Source of the DNA: Desulfobacterales bacterium
Lineage (GTDB): Bacteria; Desulfobacterota; Desulfobacteria; Desulfobacterales; JAHIVH01
Assembly: GCA_020056645.1 (NCBI GenBank)
Contig: JAGVHJ010000213.1
Location: forward strand, 1 to 6,557
Length of the DNA stretch: 6,557 nucleotides
Direction of reading: 5' to 3'
Made by a program: the position numbers and the translations under genes. The notes under the pieces were generated by a model that had not been told where the DNA came from, searched no databases, and worked only from the letters and a program-made list of their open reading frames with translations. Of this stretch, positions 1 through 6,549 are shown piece by piece; the first letter of the stretch is position 1; every line of letters starts with the position of its first letter.

Positions 1-7
1 CAAAAAT

Positions 8-14
8 AGAGGAG
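8..14 (+). promoter_or_regulatory. Shine-Dalgarno sequence of the sulfatase gene
   Basis: The purine-rich AGAGGAG lies 7 bases before the ATG at 22 and supports that start. The downstream in-frame ATG at codon 9 would remove the positively charged start of the signal peptide. The 21 bases before the gene are too few to show a promoter. Confidence 0.75.
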
Positions 15-21
15 AAAAACC

Positions 22-1767
22 ATGCAACTAAAAAAAATCTGGAGTATGAAACTCTGGGCCTGGGCGATCTTTTCAACGCTCGCCCTCGTCATCGGATGCG
101 GCGTCACCGACAAGCACATTCCATCTGACATTCCCTCTTCACCCACTGGTCCAGAGCCCGTAAAGAAAATCAATTTCATCACCTTGGTCGTGGATGACAT
201 GGGATGGTCCGATTGCAGTTTCCTGGGAGGTGAAATCCATACCCCCCATATCGACCAGCTGGCCGACAACGGCGTCACCTTCACCCAATTCTATGGAGCC
301 GCCACATCCTCTCCCTCCCGCTCCATGCTCTTTACGGGAAAAGATTGTCATCAGGTGGGCGCAGGAACCATGTGCGGGTATATCCTTCCCCAAACCAAGG
401 GAAAACCCGGATATGAATGCTATCTGGCCCGCTATGCGCCGGTTTTCGCCGAACTACTTCAGCAGGAAGGCTACCACACCCTTTATACCGGCAAGTGGCA
501 CCTGGGCATGGAAGCGGATCAGACACCCGACGCCAGGGGATTTTCCGTCGCGAGAGGTGTGGCCCTGGAGGGCGCGGAGCAATTTTTCGCCAATGAAGAT
601 GGCTCCAACATCCCCGCCTTTCCGCCCGGCGCTTACAAGCGGCACAACCGCAAAAGCTTCTGGAACGAAAACGGGAAAGAGGTCACTCAGCTCCCCACCG
701 ATTTCTACGCAACCGATTATATAACGGACAAGGCCATCGAGATGCTGAAGGAGCGGCCAAAAGAGAAACCGTTCTACCTGAATCTGGCATACACGGCTGT
801 TCACTTTCCGCTCCAAGCCCCGGATTCGGTCACCCAAAAATATATGAAGCTCTATGAAAAAGGATGGGATCAGATCCGGAAAGAGCGATTTGAACGACAG
901 AAGGCCATGGGCTATTTCCCAGAAAACGCAATCCTTCCGCCCAGACCCGATGTCCCTGCCTGGCACACCCTGAGCCCCCAGGAAAAACAGATCCAAATAA
1001 AAAAAATGGCCGTCTATGCAGCCATGCTTGACATCATGGACCAAAATATCGGAAGGTTGATCGACTATTTGAAAGAGATCGGCGAATACGAGGACACCCT
1101 TATTTTCTTCACATCCGACAATGGCGGCTGCGCTGGTGATCCAGCGGTTGATAAAGGCTACTATATGGTGGAGTGGATCAAAAACAACTTCGACAACAGC
1201 CTTGCCAGCATCGGCACCCGGCGCTCCTATACGGGGCTGGGACGGGGCTGGGGCATGGCGGTCAATACCCCCTTCAACAAGGCAAAGGCCACCATGTATG
1301 AAGGCGGGGTCCATGTGGCGGCATTCGCCCACTATCCCAAGGCCGGTTTTTCCAACAGCCGGTATGAATGCGTGTCGTCGATCATGGATATTGCTCCCAC
1401 CATCCTCGAATTGGCGGGAGTAAAATACCCCAGCACCTATGAGGGGAACCCCCTCTCCCCCATGCAGGGTGTATCGCTCGCGCGAATTTTTAAGGAGGAT
1501 CCTGCGAAATCCGCCTGTAGCGACGACCGCTATATCGGGTGGGAGTTCGTTGGGGTGAAGGGCTTAAGAAATGGGCCTTTCAAGCTTTCCCAGGAGGCTG
1601 GCGATCCGGACTTCCACTTGTTCAATCTCATCGACGACCCTTATGAATCGAAAGATCTTTCCACCCGAAACCCTGGAAAGTTGTCTGAAATGAAAAAGGT
1701 TTACGAGACATACAGAGATAAAAACGGCGTGGTTGAGATCCCAAATACCATCCTGGAAGAGCATTGA
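22..1767 (+). CDS. Lipoprotein arylsulfatase, AtsA-like, serine-type
   Basis: This is a 581-residue sulfatase predicted to hydrolyse a sulfate ester outside the cytoplasm. Residues 1-25 form a lipoprotein signal peptide (KK, a hydrophobic core, then lipobox VIGC), so Cys26 would be lipidated. Gly at +2 is not an inner-membrane retention signal. A Pro/Ser-rich linker runs to about residue 48. The catalytic domain carries every key residue I know from P. aeruginosa AtsA: metal ligands D58, D59, D366 and N367; the SSPSR motif at 96-100 with S96 as formylglycine precursor and R100; K158 and H160 in GKWHLG; H261; and K422 just before YEGG. The first half keeps a constant offset of 45 from AtsA numbering, which equals the added signal and linker. 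The C-terminal part (GWEFVG, LFNLIDDP, NGVVEIP) also follows AtsA to its end, so the protein looks complete. S96 replaces AtsA Cys51. Ser-type sulfatases need the radical-SAM enzyme anSME in the cytoplasm before export; no such gene is visible here. The natural substrate cannot be read from the sequence. Confidence 0.95.
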   Translation: MQLKKIWSMKLWAWAIFSTLALVIGCGVTDKHIPSDIPSSPTGPEPVKKINFITLVVDDMGWSDCSFLGGEIHTPHIDQLADNGVTFTQFYGAATSSPSRSMLFTGKDCHQVGAGTMCGYILPQTKGKPGYECYLARYAPVFAELLQQEGYHTLYTGKWHLGMEADQTPDARGFSVARGVALEGAEQFFANEDGSNIPAFPPGAYKRHNRKSFWNENGKEVTQLPTDFYATDYITDKAIEMLKERPKEKPFYLNLAYTAVHFPLQAPDSVTQKYMKLYEKGWDQIRKERFERQKAMGYFPENAILPPRPDVPAWHTLSPQEKQIQIKKMAVYAAMLDIMDQNIGRLIDYLKEIGEYEDTLIFFTSDNGGCAGDPAVDKGYYMVEWIKNNFDNSLASIGTRRSYTGLGRGWGMAVNTPFNKAKATMYEGGVHVAAFAHYPKAGFSNSRYECVSSIMDIAPTILELAGVKYPSTYEGNPLSPMQGVSLARIFKEDPAKSACSDDRYIGWEFVGVKGLRNGPFKLSQEAGDPDFHLFNLIDDPYESKDLSTRNPGKLSEMKKVYETYRDKNGVVEIPNTILEEH

Positions 1768-1823
1768 GGGTTTCAGGGAGAGATGCTCAAGACAACCAAA
1801 CAGTATAAGGGCGACCAGGTTCG
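1768..1823 (+). other. Short spacer with an in-frame mini-ORF leading into the first ABC gene
   Basis: The 56 bases between the sulfatase stop and the ABC start hold no promoter or terminator that I can see. The sulfatase frame stays open after its TGA for 19 codons, including an ATG at 1783 (peptide MLKTTKQYKGDQVR). It then meets a TGA at 1825-1827 that overlaps the ABC start codon as ATGA. The AGGGAG at 1775-1780 is too close to that ATG to be a good ribosome site. The ABC start itself has only weak purine runs (AAGG at 1807-1810, AGG at 1817-1819). The mini-ORF may be chance or may couple translation. Confidence 0.3.
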
Positions 1824-3479
1824 ATGATCAAACGATACCTTTATCCGGAAGGCAGACTCGATTTCAGAGTGGTGCTCGCATGGTCTCTCGCCATTCTTTC
1901 AGGCCTCTCCGCCGCATTTCTGGCCATTGTGGTGAATGAGGCCGCAGGTGAAATCGTGGAAGGCCGGGCGCACCTCAAGCATCTCCCTTTTTTCATCGTG
2001 GGTCTCGCCGTGTTCATCGTCTCTCGACGGTTTGGTTTGAGACAAGGAATCGAGCGGGTGGAAGAGATTCTCGAAAAACAACGAAACCAGATCGGAAATC
2101 TGATCCGTCAGACCCAGCTCTTGAGCCTCGAAAAAATGGACCCCGAAGAGATCTACTACAAAACAACCTTGAACACACAAATCATCTCTGTGGCGGCCCA
2201 GTCCATTATCCGAGCCCTTCAGTCGCTGGTCACCATCCTTCTTATCTTCACCTATGTATTCCATCTTTCTAAAGGTATTGGCGTTCTATTCTTCATGCTG
2301 TTCGCACTTGGCGTCTTCTTTCACAAAAGCAACCGAACGGGATTAGAGAAGAAAAATTTGGAATCCATGTCTCTGGATGAGGCGCTTTTCGAAAGGTTCG
2401 GCGAAGTGATAGACGGGTTCAAGGAGCTGAAACTCAAAAGCAGAAAAAAAACCGATTTTATCAGAGCGACACTCATGCCTGCCGACGAAGCCGCCCGGTC
2501 AAGCCGGATCGCCCTGGGCGAAATCCGCGCCAAGTATGATACGCTGTCGTTCATTTTTCTTTTTTACATCTCTCTGGGGGCGGTGGCGTTTCTTCTTCCT
2601 TCCCATACGGTGCTTGCCATCAAGTTCAAAATAATCACCGCCTCCGCCTTTTTGTGGGAGCCTATCAGCGCCCTCTCTCTTGCCATTCCCGAAATTCTAA
2701 AGGCAAATGCGGCCGCCGATGAACTGAAGGCCCTGGAGCGCTGGTTTATGCCTGTGGAGGGTGTGATGGAGAGCCTCCACGACCCGGAGACCGAATTTAT
2801 AGATCCGCCCCGGGAATTCAGGCTTTCCCGAATCCGCTTCGATTATCCGGGAAAGAATGGCGAAGGCGTTTTCAGAGTGGGCCCCGTCGACTTCTCGATT
2901 TACATGGGGGAGATGGTGTTCATCGCCGGTGGCAACGGCAGCGGCAAATCGACCTTTCTCAAGGTTCTGGCCGGTCTCTACCCCCCTCTTTCCGGATCGT
3001 TTTCCATCGACGGGTCGGAAATCGACATTTCGGAGCACGGCTACCTTTTTTCGGCGGTCTTTTCCGACTTTCACCTGTTCGATGAGCTTTATGGCATTGA
3101 TCCGCCGGATGAAAAGAGAGTCGCCGCCCTCCTCAATCAGATGGGGCTTGATCACGTCGTCCAATGGACCGGTGAAAGGTTCTTGCATAATGGCCTCTCA
3201 AGCGGTCAGATGAAACGCTTAGCCCTTATCACCGCCATTCTTGAAGATAAACCCATCTATCTTTTCGACGAATGGGCCGCCGAACAGGACCCGGTATTTA
3301 AAAAAATCTTTTATGAAACCCTCCTGCCCGAATTGAAATCCAAGGGAAAGACCATTATTGCCGTGACCCATGACGAACGCTATTTTCATATCGCAGACCG
3401 CCTGATCACCTTTTCCTATGGCCAGATCAGCCATGAAGGGCCCTATGATCCCGAAACGTGCGAAAAGGGGTGGTCATGA
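1824..3479 (+). CDS. Cyclic-peptide/siderophore-type export ABC half-transporter, subunit 1
   Basis: This 551-residue protein has a membrane domain fused to an ATPase domain. It would sit in the inner membrane and use ATP to move a small molecule from cytoplasm to periplasm. Hydrophobic segments lie near 16-37, 53-67, 126-147, 150-167, 241-260 and 263-288, which gives six helices. Family landmarks of the PvdE/SyrD/YojI group are DGFKELKLK (197-205), LFSAVFSDFHLFDELYG in the Q-loop region, and FDEWAAEQDP after Walker B. ATPase motifs are the probable A-loop Tyr341, Walker A GGNGSGKST (369-377, K375), signature LSSGQ (458-462), Walker B PIYLFDE (D482, E483), D-loop Asp489 and switch His516. The usual Q-loop Gln is replaced by Ser414, which I recall as normal in this family. 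The signature has Ser in the third position instead of Gly. The start follows the sulfatase by 56 bases, and the stop overlaps the next ABC gene by ATGA. PvdE acts alone as a homodimer; here a second half-transporter follows, so a heterodimer is likely. The substrate is unknown. Confidence 0.9.
   Translation: MIKRYLYPEGRLDFRVVLAWSLAILSGLSAAFLAIVVNEAAGEIVEGRAHLKHLPFFIVGLAVFIVSRRFGLRQGIERVEEILEKQRNQIGNLIRQTQLLSLEKMDPEEIYYKTTLNTQIISVAAQSIIRALQSLVTILLIFTYVFHLSKGIGVLFFMLFALGVFFHKSNRTGLEKKNLESMSLDEALFERFGEVIDGFKELKLKSRKKTDFIRATLMPADEAARSSRIALGEIRAKYDTLSFIFLFYISLGAVAFLLPSHTVLAIKFKIITASAFLWEPISALSLAIPEILKANAAADELKALERWFMPVEGVMESLHDPETEFIDPPREFRLSRIRFDYPGKNGEGVFRVGPVDFSIYMGEMVFIAGGNGSGKSTFLKVLAGLYPPLSGSFSIDGSEIDISEHGYLFSAVFSDFHLFDELYGIDPPDEKRVAALLNQMGLDHVVQWTGERFLHNGLSSGQMKRLALITAILEDKPIYLFDEWAAEQDPVFKKIFYETLLPELKSKGKTIIAVTHDERYFHIADRLITFSYGQISHEGPYDPETCEKGWS
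3465..3470 (+). promoter_or_regulatory. Ribosome binding site that sets the start of the second ABC gene
   Basis: AAGGGG lies 5 bases before the ATG at 3476, inside the last codons of the first ABC gene. It favours the ATG, which overlaps the upstream TGA as ATGA, over the in-frame GTG at 3458. The GTG has no good purine run before it and would add only MRKGVV. Confidence 0.6.
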
Positions 3480-5077
3480 TCCTTCGTATTATTAAAAACG
3501 AACTCCATGGCATTAAACGATATCTTTTATTCGAAGTTGGCTATATTTTTTTCGATTTGATGACCCTCGTCATTATCAACGGAGTTTTGGGGGACATTTT
3601 TCCCGAGAATACCGAAATCCGGAATCTTCTTCTCTTTCTCTTCGCCCTGCTTTTGAACCTGACCTTCTATCTGCAAGCAAAGAAGATATCGATCGGAATC
3701 GTTGAAACCATCATCGGAAAAATCCGGTGGGGCATTATCGAAAAGGTGCATCGGACAGATCTGGAATCGTTCGAGAAACTTGGCAAATCAAGTATTTATA
3801 ATACCATCACCATGGATACCCAGACCTTGTCGGATGTGGCCCACACCTTTGGCTGGGTGAATGACGCCCTTCTCATCTGCGCCAGCTTACTCGCCTACCA
3901 GTTCATCATCTGCAAGCCCGCCTTCTTCTTTACCGCAGGCATTTTCGGTCTGGGCGCTCTTATTTACACAACAGAGATTTTATTGGCTAAAAAATGGTTT
4001 CACCAGGCAAGAGAGAGAGAAAAAAAACTATTTGACGCCATCGGCGGGGTTATTTATGGATTCAAAGAGCTTAAAATCAACGACCGGAAAAACGATCACT
4101 TCTTCAACCAGGCTTTGGTCAAACGATCCGCCGAAAACCGGCTGGCAAGAACCCGCGCGGAAAATGCGCTCGCCTTCGGAAATGTGACGGCCTCCTTTTT
4201 CGAATGGGCGGCCTTCATCCCCATCCTTTTTATCATCCCGGCCTTTGGGCGTTTCAGCATTCATGAACTCGCCGTCTCCGTTGTCTCTTTGCTCTTTTTT
4301 CCCTTTAACCTGATCAAAGACACGATTCCCTATCTTCTTCGGGGATGGATCGCGGTGGAGAGAATCGAAGCGCTTATTAAAACCCTCGAAACGCTTAAAT
4401 CAGATGAGCCGGAGGGTGCGGTTCTGGAAGAGGAGCCGGGCCGATTCAAGGAGCTCCAATACCGCAATCTCTGTTTTAGCTACCTCGACCGGAAAGGAAA
4501 TCCCGCCTTTTCCATCGATCACATCGATCTATCGATCATCCCCGGCGAGATTCTCTTCATCACCGGCGGAAATGGAAGCGGGAAATCGACCTTGATCAAG
4601 ACTCTCGTGGGTCTTTATACGCCCGTTTCGGGAAGTATCGAAAAGGATGGCGAGGCGATCTCAACATCGGCTCTCCGGAATCTATTTTCAGTCGTTTTTT
4701 TCGATTGTCATTTGTTTGATCGGCTCTATGGTCTGGGAACGGTGGAGGTACGTCAGGTTGAGATGCTTCTCAAAACGCTGGGTCTCGATGAAATCGTCTC
4801 TTTCAGGGAGAACCGGTTTACGCCGCTCACCCTCTCCGGGGGTCAAAGAAAACGACTCACGCTTCTTGAAGCGCTTCTCGAAGAGAAACCGGTTTATGTG
4901 TTCGACGAGTGGGCCGCGGACCAGTCGCCCCGCTTCCGGGATTACTTCTATCACCACCTGCTTCCAACGCTGAAAAAACAGGGAAAAACAGTGATTGCGG
5001 TTACCCATGACGACCAATTTTTTCACATGGCGGATCGCGTCCTCAAAATGGATTATGGCCGGTTTGCGCGGGAGTGA
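3476..5077 (+). CDS. Cyclic-peptide/siderophore-type export ABC half-transporter, subunit 2
   Basis: This 533-residue paralogue of the preceding gene has the same design: a six-helix membrane domain fused to an ATPase. Numbering is from the ATG at 3476; a GTG at 3458 is the alternative start. Hydrophobic segments lie near 16-39, 48-68, 128-147, 148-171, 240-258 and 262-288. The family motif GFKELK is at 195-200. ATPase motifs are the probable A-loop Tyr336, Walker A GGNGSGKST (364-372, K370), canonical signature LSGGQ (453-457), Walker B PVYVFDE (D477, E478) and switch His511. The Q-loop Gln position is Phe409 (VVFFDCHLF). The D-loop reads AADQSP, with Ser484 where the first subunit has Asp489. 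Both subunits keep Walker A Lys, Walker B Asp, catalytic Glu and switch His, so both can probably bind ATP. The ATGA overlap with the first subunit implies translational coupling and a one-to-one complex. The two proteins are clearly diverged, so this is an old duplication or a fixed pair rather than a recent copy. Confidence 0.9.
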   Translation: MILRIIKNELHGIKRYLLFEVGYIFFDLMTLVIINGVLGDIFPENTEIRNLLLFLFALLLNLTFYLQAKKISIGIVETIIGKIRWGIIEKVHRTDLESFEKLGKSSIYNTITMDTQTLSDVAHTFGWVNDALLICASLLAYQFIICKPAFFFTAGIFGLGALIYTTEILLAKKWFHQAREREKKLFDAIGGVIYGFKELKINDRKNDHFFNQALVKRSAENRLARTRAENALAFGNVTASFFEWAAFIPILFIIPAFGRFSIHELAVSVVSLLFFPFNLIKDTIPYLLRGWIAVERIEALIKTLETLKSDEPEGAVLEEEPGRFKELQYRNLCFSYLDRKGNPAFSIDHIDLSIIPGEILFITGGNGSGKSTLIKTLVGLYTPVSGSIEKDGEAISTSALRNLFSVVFFDCHLFDRLYGLGTVEVRQVEMLLKTLGLDEIVSFRENRFTPLTLSGGQRKRLTLLEALLEEKPVYVFDEWAADQSPRFRDYFYHHLLPTLKKQGKTVIAVTHDDQFFHMADRVLKMDYGRFARE

Positions 5078-5087
5078 TCTCCTCCCG
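5069..5087 (+). other. Small hairpin across the stop codon of the second ABC gene
   Basis: CGGGAG (5069-5074) pairs perfectly with CTCCCG (5082-5087) around a 7-base loop that contains the TGA. No T-run follows, so it is not a Rho-independent terminator. It could mark mRNA processing or stabilise the upstream transcript end, or it could be chance. Confidence 0.25.
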
Positions 5088-5115
5088 GCGTTTCATGAAA
5101 ATAACAGTAACCTTA

Positions 5116-5121
5116 AGGAGG
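5116..5121 (+). promoter_or_regulatory. Strong Shine-Dalgarno sequence of the porin gene
   Basis: A perfect AGGAGG lies 7 bases before the ATG at 5129. It is the best ribosome site in the window and contrasts with the weak site before the first ABC gene. This fits an abundant outer-membrane protein made in excess of the transporter from one mRNA. The earlier ATG at 5124 is in another frame. Confidence 0.75.
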
Positions 5122-5128
5122 GAATGGG

Positions 5129-6361
5129 ATGGTGAAAAGCAAATTGAAACTGATCGTTTTGGCAATCGTTTGTCTGATGCCGTTTCTCGCGTCCATGGTT
5201 TCGGCCATTGAGTTTAAACAAGGGGGCGTGGACTGGCAGTTGAATGCAAGCCTTCGCTCCCAGATGTTCTATCAGATGAGTGAGAGAGGCGATAACCCGG
5301 ATGTGGACCGAACCAGTTTTATTCTTGAGACCCCCGGAAACAGCTGGCTCAGGGCCACGGCATCCTACCAGAAAATCGCGGCGGTCATGGAGATCGGCCT
5401 CGCCTTCAATAACGGAGATGATTATAGTTTCGGCGCGGGCGTAAACGAGAACCGCTATTTCAGGCACGCCTATGTCACCTATACGCTTGACGGGGGATAC
5501 CAGCTCCTTGTGGGCCGAACCTGGAGCCTGATCGCCCTTGATGGACCTCAGCAACGGATGGCATGGGATAACGGTCTATGGGGCGCGGGCGACCTCTTCG
5601 CCTTCCGGCACGAGCAGATTCAACTCTCCTACAAGAGCGGCACCTTCGTCACCAAAGTGGCCATCGAAGATACCTTCCGGGAGGACCAGCTCAAATACTG
5701 CAACAATTTCGGACTGACCGGAGAGTATGTAACGGAAGACCCCATCCCAGCATTTTTAGCCAGCCTCACCTATATGGATCAAGGAGTCATCCTTTCACCG
5801 AGCCTCTTTGTTCAAAGCTACAATCTGAAAAGCGCCACCAAAAAAGACGCCACGGTCACCTCTTACGCCGCCGCGATGAACGCCGGCTATAAGACCCCGT
5901 CATTCGGCATCAGCGGCGAGTTGTGGTATGGACAGAATGTTTACATGTATATGGCCGAAGCCAATATCGATGAGCATAATGGTTTCAAACTGCAACGCTA
6001 TGACGCATCGACCATCATGGGAAAACCCATTGCCGACATCAACGGGGAGGAGATCGAAGATGTGACGAGCATGGGCGGATGGCTCCAGTTGGCCCTCTTT
6101 TTCGGCAATAAGACCCTCCGGACCGGTGCTGGCTATCAGGATTCCGAAACCGGCATCGATGCCGCAGGATATGAAAAACATTTGCATACCTGGGGCCTCT
6201 TCGCCAATTTCGAATATCCCATCTTCCAGAGTTTCAGGGTGATCCCTGGAATCGCCTATTACAACTGGGGAGAGGATGCGGATAAAAACCGGTTTGGAGC
6301 CGATAAAAACAAGCTGGGTTACGACACCTTTGCAGGAATGTTTTTCCAATATGATTTTTAA
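5129..6361 (+). CDS. Outer-membrane beta-barrel porin, DcaP-like
   Basis: This 410-residue protein is predicted to form a passive channel in the outer membrane. Residues 1-26 are a Sec signal peptide (KSKLK, a hydrophobic core, then VSA before Ile27). The mature part has short alternating amphipathic stretches, many Tyr, Trp and Gly, and no internal membrane helix. The last strand (about 400-410) ends in Phe410, the C-terminal signal read by the BAM assembly machine. The central pattern FRHAYVTYTL (111-120), LLVGRTWS (126-133) and EQIQLSYKSG (162-171) resembles DcaP-type trimeric porins as I remember them, but the family call is from pattern only. Residues 280-312 look like a long charged, low-hydrophobicity loop before the next strand (GGWLQLALFF, 316-325). 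The gene follows the ABC pair by 51 bases without an evident promoter or terminator, so it is probably the last member of the same operon. It may serve as entry or exit for the molecule handled by the sulfatase and transporter. The substrate is unknown, and a general porin role is possible. Confidence 0.85.
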   Translation: MVKSKLKLIVLAIVCLMPFLASMVSAIEFKQGGVDWQLNASLRSQMFYQMSERGDNPDVDRTSFILETPGNSWLRATASYQKIAAVMEIGLAFNNGDDYSFGAGVNENRYFRHAYVTYTLDGGYQLLVGRTWSLIALDGPQQRMAWDNGLWGAGDLFAFRHEQIQLSYKSGTFVTKVAIEDTFREDQLKYCNNFGLTGEYVTEDPIPAFLASLTYMDQGVILSPSLFVQSYNLKSATKKDATVTSYAAAMNAGYKTPSFGISGELWYGQNVYMYMAEANIDEHNGFKLQRYDASTIMGKPIADINGEEIEDVTSMGGWLQLALFFGNKTLRTGAGYQDSETGIDAAGYEKHLHTWGLFANFEYPIFQSFRVIPGIAYYNWGEDADKNRFGADKNKLGYDTFAGMFFQYDF

Positions 6362-6428
6362 AAACAGGAGTAACTATTCAGTATGGCGTTGCTTTAGTGG
6401 CAAAAAGGCCCTTTTGTGAAGTGACATT

Positions 6429-6549
6429 TATTTTTTTCCGGATGAGAGATTAGAAGGCTTTTTGCGCCAAAACTGGCAAACGGTTTGAGGCCTTTAGGCC
6501 TTTGTTTTCGCCAGTTCAGCAAAAAGCCAAGAAGCTCCCGAAAAAAATA
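6429..6549. repeat. 121-base nested imperfect palindrome
   Basis: Successive arms pair around one centre. TATTTTTTTC (6429-6438) pairs with GAAAAAAATA (6540-6549); after one mismatch the stem continues with GGA/TCC (6440-6442 with 6536-6538). GGCTTTTTGC (6456-6465) pairs with GCAAAAAGCC (6519-6528), all ten bases. AACTGGC (6471-6477) pairs with GCCAGTT (6510-6516). AAAC (6478-6481) pairs with GTTT (6504-6507). AGGCC (6488-6492) pairs with GGCCT (6497-6501). The unpaired parts are short and asymmetric. Pairing stops abruptly at 6429 and 6549, and I see no flanking direct duplication. It could be a MITE-like or REP-like dispersed element, or a large terminator structure. Confidence 0.65.
6488..6508 (+). 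terminator. Possible Rho-independent terminator of the operon
   Basis: AGGCC (6488-6492) and GGCCT (6497-6501) form a 5-bp stem with a TTTA loop, followed directly by the T-rich TTGTTTT. It lies about 130 bases after the porin stop and at the centre of the larger palindrome. The stem is short and the T-run is broken by a G, so the call is tentative. Confidence 0.4.

Noticed and set aside
454..1332. A 292-codon open frame on the - strand inside the sulfatase gene
   Set aside because: It lies wholly antisense to a gene with every catalytic residue intact. Its translation shows no recognisable domain, and it reflects codon bias of the sense gene.
1733..1939. A 68-codon + strand frame bridging the sulfatase end and the first ABC gene
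   Set aside because: It overlaps two well-supported genes in another frame and gives an Arg/Ser-rich translation without a domain.
3458..3475. GTG at 3458 as the start of the second ABC gene
   Set aside because: The ATG at 3476 has AAGGGG 5 bases upstream and an ATGA overlap with the preceding stop. The GTG start adds only six residues and lacks a ribosome site.
5093..5554. A 153-codon - strand frame opposite the porin start
   Set aside because: It is antisense to the signal peptide and first strands of the porin and shows no motif. No promoter or ribosome site supports it.
6401..6437. Hairpin 6401-6416 with the T-run 6431-6437 as a terminator
   Set aside because: The stem is only 5 bp of A-T rich pairing and lies 14 bases before the T-run, too far for a Rho-independent terminator.
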